NCBI RefSeq assembly: GCF_040183065.1
Contig: NC_091120.1
Coordinates: 188,195,627-188,259,626 of the forward strand
Origin: Periplaneta americana
Lineage: Eukaryota; Arthropoda; Insecta; Blattodea; Blattidae
DNA length: 64,000 nt
Reading direction: 5' to 3'
Part shown: positions 1 to 10,419 of the stretch, one piece after another
Layout of the letters: every line of letters begins with the position of its first letter
How positions within the stretch are numbered: position 1 is the first letter of the stretch
Notes under the pieces: model-generated
What the model was told of the DNA's origin: nothing
The model's database searches: none
Seen by the model: the letters and a program-made list of their open reading frames with translations, nothing else
Made by a program: the position numbers and the translations under genes

Positions 1-98
1 GGATAGCACAGACAGTTCCACTGTTGCAGCGGTAAAATCATTGCCTTCTGAACAGCTATTGGAAGATAATTCTTTTCATTGATTCTAATTTTAAAATC

Positions 99-461
99 AT
101 GTCCAAAAGCATCACCTTGTTAGAATCGTCTAAACTACAACTCTCAGAAGCCCTTAATATAGTGTATAAAGTATCACAAATCGTTATCCAAAATAACAAT
201 TCATTAATTTCAGAAAAAGTGAAATGTAAGTTGAGAAACATTATTTCTAAAAATTCTGCCTATTCACAACTTCGTATTATAAATGATGTACTATCAGGTC
301 ACGACAAGACGTCTGAAGTTGGTGTACTAAAAAGTAGTGACTTTCCGTTCTTCAAATATTCACCTACTACATCGTGTGATGTTGAACGTACATTTTCTCA
401 ATATAAAAACTGTTTGAGTGACCATCGGAGGAGGTTCACTTTGCAGTCGCTCAAAATGTAG
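99..461 (+). pseudogene. hAT-type transposase C-terminal remnant
   Basis: The 120-residue open frame ends in a segment (FFKYSPTTSCDVERTFSQYK, then a D-R-R-R-F-T stretch) that resembles the C-terminal dimerisation region of hAT-derived proteins, including CGGBP1-like genes. In that family this region carries a conserved V-E-R-x-F-S core, visible here. The first half (SKSITLLESSKLQLSEAL) also fits the helical part before the dimerisation segment. The upstream frame is stopped and no TIR or full transposase was found near the window edge, so this is most likely a decayed fragment. The ATG at 99 need not be a real start. A domesticated CGGBP1-like gene with exons outside the window cannot be excluded. 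Confidence 0.5.
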
Positions 462-2080
462 GTAACTCTTCACAGCAATGAACATATTCAAGGATGATGT
501 GAGTATCTTACATTAAATTTTAAGAATTAACATATCCCACTATAAAATAATTGTGTATTTATATGTTTAGACATTTCCTACTTCAATAATCATTCATTAT
601 ATTTCTTGAATGCAGGATACAGATTTTATTATAACCGCAGTATACTGCTCAGTGTTTACATCGGAGGCATACGCCATCCGTTGCATGTCATCTTCTCATA
701 CAGTCTATACCGCGTGCGTAGTAAACCTTACGATTCTCGTGGCAATTCCACGAAGTCTAGTAATGAGAAATAGCCTTGTTTAGATTCTCTATTACTTATA
801 CTTTCATTCTTGTTAATTCCTCCATTATCAATGAAAATTATAATATCATTTGTACATGTCGATGTTGTTGAACAGTAAACTCGTATGTAAAAAAAGGTTA
901 TAAAATGAGATTTCACTTTATCGCTACAAAAAAACGTCTATCCGAATCTCCCGCAAACACATATTATGTCAAGGTATGGATAAAAACTTTGGAAGAAGAT
1001 ATTTAAATACCCTCTTATGTCAGATATTTGTTCGTTATTAATATATTAAAACGTTTTTTCGCTCTCCTGTAAAATTGAATATTTGAACATACCAGATTGC
1101 TGTTCAACACCATCGATATGCTGTTTATCGTATTTATTTTTACTAATAAACCGTGCATAATTTTTACACGCGACTTATACAGAGTTGGGACAAAAAACGT
1201 TACTAATAAGCCATGCATAAGCGATGGATGTATAAGCAGTGTGTAACTATACATGGGAATTGCTTTGTTGTAGTTATATACACGAAACCCCTGTTTAAGC
1301 GTTTTATACAGAGAAAAATGGCCACCTCTCTAACAGCTGTTCGTATCGATTGTCATTTGATGATGGCGGTTGCCTTGTAACCACAAAACAACAAATCAAA
1401 GAGCACAGAATAAGTACAATAACTTTGCTCTAGCTGTACTCTTTGATCAAAATGTAGCATGGTAATCGATCAGGCCCAGTTGTACTATCGATACTTAGCA
1501 CGGCACACTAATGCACTCTATCGGTTGCAATAAGAATTTCAGCTATTCTGTTACATTTCGTAATAAAATAATGACGGAACTATGACGTAATTCTATAACA
1601 GTTATATTGTTATACACGACGTATGTAGTGATTAATAGCCATGAATTTACACACGAATTATAAACGAATTATTCACTGTATAAGTATAAGGCAGTTAAAG
1701 GGCTGTGTAAGAGTTTTTTTTTTTTGTAAGACCGTAATGTACCTATAAGGGTATTAGTTGAAAGACCTTTGGAGAGACGACCCCGTACCAGCTTACTTAA
1801 TACCCTAAGGGTGAAACCTAACCATTCTTGCCCTATTACTACATATTCTAGTGGATTATAGTGATTTTCTAGTTGTCAGGTTGAATTTTCTTTTACCAAT
1901 TTCGTTTCGAATTTCGGGTACTGACAAATACTACAGCTGGCAGTTATTTTCTAACTATTATGTTGGCAGCAACAATCTTGGTTTGCAGTAAAGGAAACTG
2001 ATGAAAATGCAATCAAGTAAATATATTTTTAGGTTAGGTCTCACGAATCGTAAACTGTTTAGTCAAAGCAATGAATTTTA
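462..2080. other. Stretch with no recognised gene
   Basis: AT-rich DNA with short ORFs on both strands that show no recognisable domain. Direct repeats of a 'ctaataa(a/g)cc(g/a)tgcata' motif occur near 1142 and 1202, suggesting unclassified repeat content. Nothing else is supported. Confidence 0.4.
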
Positions 2081-2082
2081 TG

Positions 2083-2088
2083 TCTTCT

Positions 2089-2123
<35 letters not shown>

Positions 2124-2590
2124 TTTAGTAGGTGCTACAACTTCGTCGAAGTTTTGACCTTCTCAATTAATTTACGCCATTCCTTTCTGTTATGAACAAG
2201 GTTTGGCCAATTCTTTACATTCAGTGTTTTCAAATCGTTGGTTATGTTTTCCTTCCATCTACTTTTTGGTCTTCCTTTTGCTGTTTTACTGATGGGGTTC
2301 CATTTATATATTTTCTTAACTGTTTTACCTTCATCCATACGATTGATATGGCCAAGCCATGTCATCCTTTGCGCTTTGATATAGTTTACTATGTGTTGGT
2401 TTTGTATTAAAATGTTTAACTCTTTATTATTTCTAATTCTCCACTCATCGTTTGCATCTTTTATTGGGCCAAATATCCTTCTTAGTATTTTCCTTTCATA
2501 AACCAGGATCTTTTGCTTAGACAATTCAGTTAGGGTCCAGGTTTCACTTGCATATGTTGCAATTGGTCTTATTACTGTGTGAATTTCATG
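2083..2590 (-). mobile_element. Non-LTR retrotransposon 3' end with (GAA)n tail
   Basis: Read on the minus strand, 2590 to 2135 encodes the end of a LINE polyprotein: an ETWTLTE motif, then RKILRRIFGPIKDANDEWRI, a W-L-G-H-I-x-R-M motif and a G-R-P-K-S-R-W-K motif. These are hallmarks of the region after the reverse transcriptase in RTE-like insect LINEs. The (TTC)n run at 2083-2125 is a simple-repeat 3' tail when read on the minus strand. The element is 5'-truncated and has no intact catalytic domain. The clade is uncertain. Confidence 0.75.
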
Positions 2591-2924
2591 TTGCCAGACA
2601 AAATAGATTTTAATGTTAGATCATACGAATCCTAATTACCAACATAATATGCGAGAAGTCCAGAAGGAAAATATATTATATCATAAATTATTGAACCATT
2701 TAGGAAACACCTCACAACATAAAGATGAGATGTGGTAAATAAGCAAGACATTATTACATTATTATTAGTATTATTACTTACTTACAAATGGCTTTTAAGG
2801 AACCCGAAGGTTCATTGCCGCCCTCACATAAGCCCGCCAGCGGTCCCTATCCTGTGAAAGATTAATCCAGTCTCTATCATCATACCCCACCTCCCTCAAA
2901 TCCATTTTAATATTATCCTCCCAT

Positions 2925-3584
2925 CTACGTCTCGGCCTCCCTAAAGGTCTTTTTCCCCTCCGGTCTCCCAACTAACACTCTATATGCATTTCTGGATTCG
3001 CCCATACGTGCTACATGCCCTGCCCAACTCAAACGTCTCGATTTTATGTTCCTAATTATGTCAGGTGAAGAATACAATGCGTGCAGTTCTGTGTTGTGTA
3101 ACTTTCTCCATTCTCCTGTAACTTCATCCCGCTTAGCCCCAAATATTTTCCTTAGCACCTTATTCTCAAACACCCTGAACCTATGTCCCTCTCTCAGAGT
3201 GAGAGTCCAAGTTTCACAACCATACAGAAGAACCGGTAATATAACTGTTTTATAAATTCTAACTTTCAGATTTTTGGACAGCAGACTGGATGATAAGAGC
3301 TTCTCAACCGAATAATAACACGCATTTCCCATATTTATTCTGCGTTTAATTTCCTCCCGAGTGTCATTTATATTTGTTACTGCTGCTCCAAGATATTTGA
3401 ATTTTTCCACTTCTTCGAAGGATAAATCTCCAATTTTTATATTTCCATTTCGTACAATATTCTGGTCACGAGACATAATCATATACTTTGTCTTTTCGGG
3501 ATTTACTTCCAAACCGATCGCTCTACTTGCTTCAAGTAAAATTTCCGTGTTTTCCCTAATCGTTTGTGTATTTTCTCCTAACAT
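2925..3584 (-). pseudogene. LINE polyprotein C-terminal part, frameshifted
   Basis: Continuation of the LINE protein after the first frameshift. It contains the [14 protein letters not shown] segment, F-K-Y-L-G-A, the [10 protein letters not shown] motif and the R-R-L-S-W-A-G-H-V-A-R-M motif, all matching the copy at 20748-21611 residue for residue over long stretches. A one-base insertion near its end replaces the expected R-P-L-G-R-P-R-R-R-W tail. Confidence 0.8.
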
Positions 3585-4796
3585 TCACGTCATCCGCATA
3601 GACAAGAAGCTCATGTAACCCGTTCAATTCCAAACCCTGCCTGTTATCCTGAACTTTCCTAATGGCATATTCTAGAGCGAAGTTAAAAAGTAAAGGTGAT
3701 AGTGCATCTTCCTGCTTTAGCCCGCAGTGAATTGGAAAAGCATCAGATAGAAACTGACCTATACGGACTCTGCTGTATGTTTCACTGAGACACATTTTAA
3801 TTAATCGAACTAGTTTCTTGGGAATACCAAATTCAATAAGAATATCATATAATACTTCCCTCTTAACCGAGTCATAAGCCTTTTTGAAATCTATGAATAA
3901 CTGATGTACTGTACCCTTATACTCCCATTTTTTCTCCATTATCTGTCGAATACAAAAAATCTGATCAATAGTCGATCTATTACGCCGAAAACCGCACTGA
4001 TGATCCCCAATAATTTCATCTACGTACGGAGTTAATCTTCTCAAAAGAATATTGGACAAAATTTTGTACGACGTCAACAAAAGTGATATTCCTCGAAAGT
4101 TACCACAGTTGGTTTTGTCCCCCTTTTTAAAAATAGGTACAATTATGGACTCCTTCCATTGTTCTGGTACAATTTCCTTTTCCCAAATAGCAAGTACAAG
4201 TTTATAAATTTCGCTATATAATGCACTCCCACCCTCTTGTATTAATTCTGCTGGAATTTGATCGATACCTGGAGACTTGTACTTTTTCAGATTTTCTATC
4301 GCAATTTCGACTTCTGAAAGCGTGGGTTCGGGTATAAATGGATCAGCAGTTTGTATTTCAATTTCGTCCCGATCATTTCTATTTGGCCTATGTACATTTA
4401 GTAGTTGCGCAAAATAGTTTTTCCATCTGTTTAGGATTGATGAAGAGTCTGCAAGCAAGTCACCATTCTCATCCTTGATCACGTTTACCCTTGGCTGATA
4501 TCCGTTCTTAAATTCCTTTATACCCTTATATAAATCTCGAATGTTTTTATTCTTACTATTTGTTTCTACCTCATTCAGTTTTTCCTTCAAGTAACCTCTC
4601 TTTTTAATCCTAAGTGTACGACTTGCTTCCCGTCTTTCATTGAAATAATTATCTCTCTTCTCCTCAACTGGATCCTGTAAGAATTTCAATTTTGCCTGTT
4701 TCCTTCTTTCTACTACCATGCAACAATCTTCATCAAACCACGGTTTCTTTTTCTTAGTTTCATAATAACCTATGCTCTGTTCAGCTGCAATTTTGA
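3556..4796 (-). pseudogene. Reverse transcriptase ORF of the RTE-like LINE
   Basis: This open frame holds the fingers and palm of the LINE reverse transcriptase, ending two residues past the YADD box where a small deletion changes frame. The frame apparently opens inside a run of Asn codons made by the neighbouring (ATT)n microsatellite, so the apparent start is an artefact of 5' truncation. The remainder continues in another frame at 2925-3584. Key residues (Asp in [11 protein letters not shown] in YADD) are present, but the protein cannot be produced whole. Confidence 0.8.

Positions 4797-4848
<52 letters not shown>
4797..4848. repeat. (ATT)n microsatellite at LINE 5' junction
   Basis: About 17 ATT units abutting the truncated 5' end of the LINE. 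ATT-rich sequence is also found at the element's other side (about 2750-2772). Confidence 0.95.
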
Positions 4849-4969
4849 GTACATGGCATTGCGATTTTACCCTCTTTGGTGATATCTGGCATTCGTTGGC
4901 AACACTGAAGAGACGGTCAAATTAGATTTTTAGGAACTACACTTATGTGATCCTTACTATTGAAGGGAC

Positions 4970-5066
4970 GATTAATCTTGTTCAGGATAGAGACCGTGAG
5001 CGTGCTTATGTGAGGGCGGCAATGAACCTCCGGGTTTCTTAAAAGGCTTTTGTAAGTAAGTAAGAC
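4970..5066 (+). mobile_element. 3' end fragment of the same RTE-like LINE
   Basis: The sequence from the 'caggatagagaccg' block to 'ttttgtaagtaagtaag' matches, in plus orientation, the 3' untranslated end of the LINEs at 2772-4797 and 20573-21710. It ends in the same GTAA tail. Only about 95 bp remain. Confidence 0.75.
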
Positions 5067-5079
5067 CATAATCTATAAG

Positions 5080-6147
5080 AATTCTTTTCTTAATAAGAAT
5101 ATTCCGTAATTTATTCCTGAGTGCAATGTCAAAGTCTCTTACGTAATATTCATATTCATATTCTTTATTTGCCTGAAGGTACAAGAATACAAGAGGCCTC
5201 GTCAATGTGATAATATAAAAAACAATGTGTCAATATTTAAAATATTAAAAGAGTAAAAAATAATAAAATTTAACTAAAATACTACATCATTTTCAAAAAA
5301 TTCATTCATATTACAAAAGGGATTATTTTGTAGCCATCTCTTAATCTGAAATTTAAATTGTGTTTCATTAAGTGCCATTATATTTGTAGGTATCTTATTA
5401 CATACTTTTATTGCAGTAATTACATAGCTTGATTCTGTTTTTTGCAACCTGACATGTGGTACATTTAATTGATCATTATTTCTAGTTTCATAGCGATGCA
5501 GATCTACTATACTTGTATAATTAGTAATATTCTTGTTTACATACATTAAAAGTTCAAAAATATATAGATTGTAGACTGTCATAATCTTTTCATTTTTGAA
5601 AAGAGATCTACATGATAGTCTGGGTGGTGACATTGTTATAATACGAACTGCCTTTTTCTGCAGTAACAGAATGTTTGGAAGGTCAGAACTATTTCCATAT
5701 AAAAGTAATCCATATCTAATAACACTTTCAAATAGTGCATAGTAAACTTGTTTTAAATAATGTTTGAGAATCTTGTACATGACACTTCTCAAGAGATAAA
5801 TTACTCTAGAAATTCTTTTACATACATAACTGACATGGCTATTCCACCTTAGTTTAGGATCCAAGTACATACCCAGCATCTTTACAGATTCATTTATCAC
5901 ATTATTTTGGGTTTGTTTCAAACTTAGAGTTAACACATGAGTTTTTTCATCATTAACAATAAATCCATTAATTGAAAACCACTTTCTTATTTCAGCAAAT
6001 ACAGTTTCCTTCATAAAATCTAACTCAGCAGTATTATTATGTGTGATAACAAAAGTTGTATCGTCAGCATACATTATGGTTTTAGCCGACACATTGCATG
6101 ACAAGTCATTTATCATAATAAGAAACAAGAATGGACCAAGAATAAAC
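5080..6147 (-). mobile_element. Jockey/CR1-like LINE, 5'-truncated
   Basis: A second LINE type on the minus strand. The open frame 5274-6147 starts within the reverse transcriptase at G-P-F-L-F-L-I-M-I-N-D-L (normally preceded by V-P-Q-G-S). It continues through IMYADDTTF with the catalytic D-D pair, then the thumb region with K-M-L-G-M-Y-L-D-P-K-L-R-W. About 190 bp of AT-rich 3' untranslated sequence follow, to about 5080. The first residues before GPF come from flanking DNA. The frame has no internal stops, so the insertion may be fairly young, but it lacks the endonuclease and half the polymerase. Confidence 0.8.
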
Positions 6148-6604
6148 AATCAGTATAGTAAAAGATCAAATTCCCTTTGTTTTTATTTCTCATAAATATC
6201 CATCGCCCTTGTTAGGCCTGAATCATAATGTAACGCCAAGCATCCGTCTCTCACGGATGATCATTATGGACGTATGAAATGATTCACCGTAAATGTATAA
6301 AATTTGTGGCATGACGAAACGTAATTATCATGAGAATGGAAAGCAAAATACATACGTATTTCCATAACAATGTATTTTTGATGCCAGTAGAAATGAGAAG
6401 CCTTACGTAACGAAGCAATGCCACCCACAGACACAATGCGACTACATTGTTTTCATGGAGAAACATCGTAAAATGGTATCGTACACAATGCATGACTGCG
6501 TGCAAGTTAACAGCTGTATTGTCCCACTGCTTTTGTTATGATAAACAGTTTCTTGTAACAAACACTTGCTGTAGACTTCTAGGCAAGCGGTGTTGACAAT
6601 TCAA
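6148..6604. other. No recognised feature
   Basis: AT-rich sequence with only short chance ORFs; no motif or repeat boundary recognised. Confidence 0.35.
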
Positions 6605-6690
6605 AATGATTTATAGCTGCTTAGGCAGGTCGGTCTGCAGAGCGCTGGGTCACAACTACCGCGGACCCGAGAGCAAATCCCGGCCATAGC
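6605..6690 (+). repeat. Possible decayed tRNA-derived SINE head
   Basis: Contains 'ggtctgcagagcgctggg' followed 24 bases later by 'gagagcaaatcccgg', loosely like a box A / box B tRNA promoter pair. The match to box B is poor. The TA-flanked transposon at 6698 cuts in directly after it. Confidence 0.3.
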
Positions 6691-6697
6691 AAATTTG

Positions 6698-7744
6698 TAC
6701 AGGGACATCATTTTATTTTTACTTCAATTTTTATTGTACTTGAGTTTTTTAATGTACTTAACTCCAACCCCCTCTACTAGTAAACTTCCAACTGTTCTCC
6801 TCATAGTATCAAGCGTATACAGTCAAAGTCGCCTTACAGTCGTAGTAAACACAAACAGTATTGAGTTAGTGAGTATAGTACGTTCCAGAAATATGTTTGC
6901 GTTTTCCAGTGATGAAAGAGCTTTCAATATTGAATCATATTTTCGCACAGGTACTGTCGTCCGTTTGCCTACGTCGCATCCTGATTTCCCTCACCCGCAA
7001 CTGTTTAAAATAACTTAAATAAAAGTAATTAGCTGTCACGTGATTTCCCCCTTTGTACGATCCTGCGACATAATCACTTGGACGGACAGTAGATAGCATG
7101 TCTGAGTAATTTTATCTTTTCGGATCGGGCAGAAGTGAAGATTGAATTTACAGTACGTAAGGTACTCTTTTATATAATAGGTATAGAATTATTTCGACAT
7201 GAGTTACTAGTACGAAGGACGAAATTGGTAGGCCTAATTGGAATTAGATGTAATAGTCTATAATGCGATAATATGCACAAAAGAACTGAAGCCTGTATCT
7301 AAATGAACGGCCATCATTTTCAAAAATGTGTTTAAATATCCATATTATGATTATTTTTAATTTTAACTTCATTCTCTATATCGTACGCTAATGTGCTGTA
7401 GACAGTGTAATATACACTGCATAATGAATACGTCCACATGGACAGCTCAGTTCGTGAGTAAAAACACTTATTGTTAACACTGTACTGTATTTTGATTAAA
7501 TAAACACCTAATGAAAATTATCAAATTCAAAATTACGGTATCTCCTAGTTTACGTAAATGGATGAACTACTTTTCTTCCCTCCTATACCTGGTAAAGTGA
7601 TTTGTTTGTATTTTACGCCAGAATCATCGAACTTCAATTGTGGAAGGGGGTAGCAAACGGTGTTTCCGGCACTAAATCGTTGATCCAAAGGTATAGCCAG
7701 GTTAATATTAGAAATGTTAGTAAAAATAAAATGATGTCCCTGTA
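6698..7744. mobile_element. Nonautonomous TIR element (CAGGGACATCA family), copy A
   Basis: The element begins TA-CAGGGACATCATTTTATT and ends with the exact inverse; the terminal inverted repeat is 23 bp of CAGGG... plus a flanking TA on each side, and it matches perfectly. A TA target duplication suggests a Tc1/mariner-like or other TA-targeting superfamily. No transposase frame was seen in the ~1 kb interior. Related copies sit at 14659-15482 (right end missing) and 40843-41823 (complete, inside a hAT element). Confidence 0.85.
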
Positions 7745-7924
7745 TTTGTATTCGAGAAGGCAAAGATTATGAGGGTTTTTCTCAGGGTTCGTGGTCAGAC
7801 GGCTATACAAACAGACCTTACACACATTTAGCAATATTACTACATACATAATTATAGCAAACGAAGCTGGTTTAAAGTTTGAGGTTAGATTAACTCGTAA
7901 ATAATATAATTGTAAGTTTTGCAA

Positions 7925-9144
7925 CTTAAGTTACAAAATTATGAGAATATGATATGATATATTTATTTGTCAGTCAACTTTACAATTCACAGTTATGGTG
8001 GGCCTTCACATTTCTGTTTTTCGATCCACCATCCCTTTAATACATACAACTCTTTTCTATTAGTGTATTCTTTGCCGAGAATTTCTTGATTACTTTCTAA
8101 TGTTCTGTTATGACTGAATTGCTATAGGCTATGTCCTTCCCTCTCTGTCCTCTTCTATTCTCTCCCTCCTACCTAGACTGTCTCCCTTCCATTTCTCGCT
8201 CACCTATTAAATATTGCATATTCCTTCCTTAATAATTTACGTTATTTATTTATTTTCTTCTCTACCCTCAAATCCTACCTACTCTTAATCATTGTTTTCC
8301 AGCTATTTTGTCCTACATTACTTGCTGACGTTTTCGTTTACTCTATTTTACAACACTTACATCACTTTTTTTTTCCTACCCTCTGTTTATTTACGTATTG
8401 ATCCCTTTCTCTTCGGTTCACTCCTAAATTTCCTATTTTATTCCTCTTTCCATTATTTATTTCAAAAATCTCCTACAGTTATAGTACCCCTCATACTACT
8501 CTCAACTCATAACATTGAAAAACATCAAATATCTAATTCACTTAATTACACTTGCAATTTCTCTCTCATTCCACTTCACATTTGTTCAGATGTTTTTTTC
8601 ACTTTAATTCTCTTGTATTCATTATTTGATAGTCTCTTATTACTCTCTTACACTAACTTCTTACACTTAACACTTTCTTCTCTGTTCCCTTTCTTACACT
8701 TTTGCCACCCCTAACTTTCTTGCACTCACTTTTCAGCACTCTTCTTCTTCGCTAATAACCTCTCCAAAGCCCTATCTATTCTGTCCTCACAATCACTAAT
8801 ATCTGGTAGTCGCTTCATTCCTTTACTCGTTCTTCTCATGTCTTCTCTTGCATTTCCTCCATTAGTCTTGTCTATGCTCCTGACCTCAGATACTACCTGC
8901 TGTTTCCCTAATCCTTCGTCCGCACGTTTTGTTTTCCTCCTTGGTTTATTCTGGTCAGCTGTTTCGTACTCGAGGTAGGCGTCAGATATCGACATTGTAC
9001 ATCTCTCGTTTCATTGATATTGAAGTTTTGTGTCGTTTGCATTTCTTCATTCTTCCTAGCGTGCTGCCTTGACGTACGCATATTTTCACATTCATTGAAC
9101 CTCCGTTTCACTGCGCCTTGATTTATAAGAATATACATATTAAA
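7925..9144. other. Pyrimidine-rich unclassified region
   Basis: 8100-8740 is strongly C/T-rich on the plus strand, which produces long but low-complexity ORFs such as 8292-8714. On the minus strand, 8726-9147 has two overlapping charged frames (for example residues E-D-R-I-D-R-A-L-E-R-L-L) that could be a decayed ORF, but no family was recognised. Confidence 0.35.
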
Positions 9145-10107
9145 CATATGTGACCCGTTGCGCGGAAAAGGACCTAAAGTCGTGAAAGAAAATTTTACAG
9201 GAGAACAAAATAACGAATTTGCGGTGTCAAAACTGCATTTCTATGTTTTTATATCCTGCGCTAACTGTAGGCTTTTTTACATACTAAACTAAAACGTAGT
9301 TTTATTATTTGCGACAAAATCGCGCAAAATGAGTTTTACTGACTAAATGCAGACACCAGGAAAGGGACCCAATGTCGTTTATGGGATTATAACATTGCTG
9401 ATTTTAGGTCCGTTTCATTTTGTTGGAATTGTCCTTGATTTAATGTCATGGAGAAGGAAATTAATATAGAAAGTTTACGTGACGGATTTCAAACTTTTTA
9501 TACTGATTATTTTATATCACGTGACAGTGAAAGTGAAACAAAGTGACTTGGAGAATGAAAAATCTGATGGCGAGCTAGAAGACATTGTTTCAATTATTGT
9601 TTTAAGTTCTTTATGTTTTCTGTATGTATTTAATATTAATTCCATGCTGTAACTTAATGTTTAATGTGTGTGTTGTATTTCATATTAATTTATTTATGTT
9701 CACTTTACGTTCATTTTTCAGAAAGAAAAATACTTCTATAGGCCTGTTATCTATCAGACACAGCTTGCAACATACTAATACTAAAATAAGTAATGTTAAT
9801 GTTATTTTTACCTTCTTATTTCATGTACAGTATAACTCATAATAACTATACAGTGCTTCTTAAATACCTAAATCTTTCTTATAGCCTAGTTGCTAAGAAA
9901 ACAAGTGAAAACTTTAATTGCATTTTTCTCGAAAAGTACATAATGTAATATCAGCATTCAATAAGTATATATATTAAAAACTATAGCACCTAGAACCATG
10001 ATTTTTTAAATGCTTAGTATTTCTTCCTCTTTTTAAAACCACAAAAACCAAAAAAAAAAATGAAAAATTCTACTTTAGGTTCCATTTCCTGCAACTGGTC
10101 ACATATA
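9145..10107. mobile_element. TIR DNA element, ~960 bp, unclassified
   Basis: Left end CATATGTGACCCGTTGC and right end GCAACTGGTCACATATA are inverted repeats. The similarity continues inward through 'gacctaaagt' / 'actttaggttc' (about 35 bp with several mismatches). No transposase frame is visible. The target duplication cannot be fixed because the ends are themselves AT-palindromic. Confidence 0.65.
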
Positions 10108-10419
10108 CACATTCTTTAAAAATGACCAGCCATAACCACAAATGCCACGAAGTAAATAATAAACTATTGTGCTGATGTTGAAATATGTTAATTATCTTTA
10201 TCTCGCACACGTCCTAGAAAATGTAACACATCCTTTACTTCAGAGTATCACTAGAATATACAGGGTGGAAGTGATATAAATCTGTATACTGAAGTGAGCT
10301 ACAGAGTACATTAAAGTAAATAAGACACAAGCGAACGAGGTCAACAAAGAAGAATAAGAAATATAGTATATGAACCGTGCCTACTTTACCTCTCTTAAAA
10401 ATATAACATACCTCTAAAT

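Larger units (their letters stand above)
2772..4797 (-). mobile_element. RTE-like LINE, 5'-truncated, two frameshifts
   Basis: On the minus strand the element runs from about 4797 to a 3' end at about 2775 made of TTAC/GTAA repeats. It keeps most of a reverse transcriptase. Visible in order are the [13 protein letters not shown] motif, the [13 protein letters not shown] segment, [11 protein letters not shown] with the first catalytic Asp, and LLVYADDVN with the catalytic D-D pair. Two frameshifts break it. About 2 nt are lost just after YADDVN (near 3580), compared with the related copy at 20573-21710. An extra C near 2955 shifts the end (GRPEGKK then out of frame). The endonuclease half is absent. 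Both flanks are ATT-rich, so the TSD cannot be read. Confidence 0.85.

Noticed and set aside
3046..3618. Plus-strand ORFs across the LINE
   Set aside because: Shadows of the minus-strand reverse-transcriptase frame; the same shadows recur over the second copy at 20860-21417.
8292..8714. Long plus-strand ORF of 140 residues
   Set aside because: Low-complexity Phe/Leu/Ser product of a pyrimidine-rich tract; no domain.
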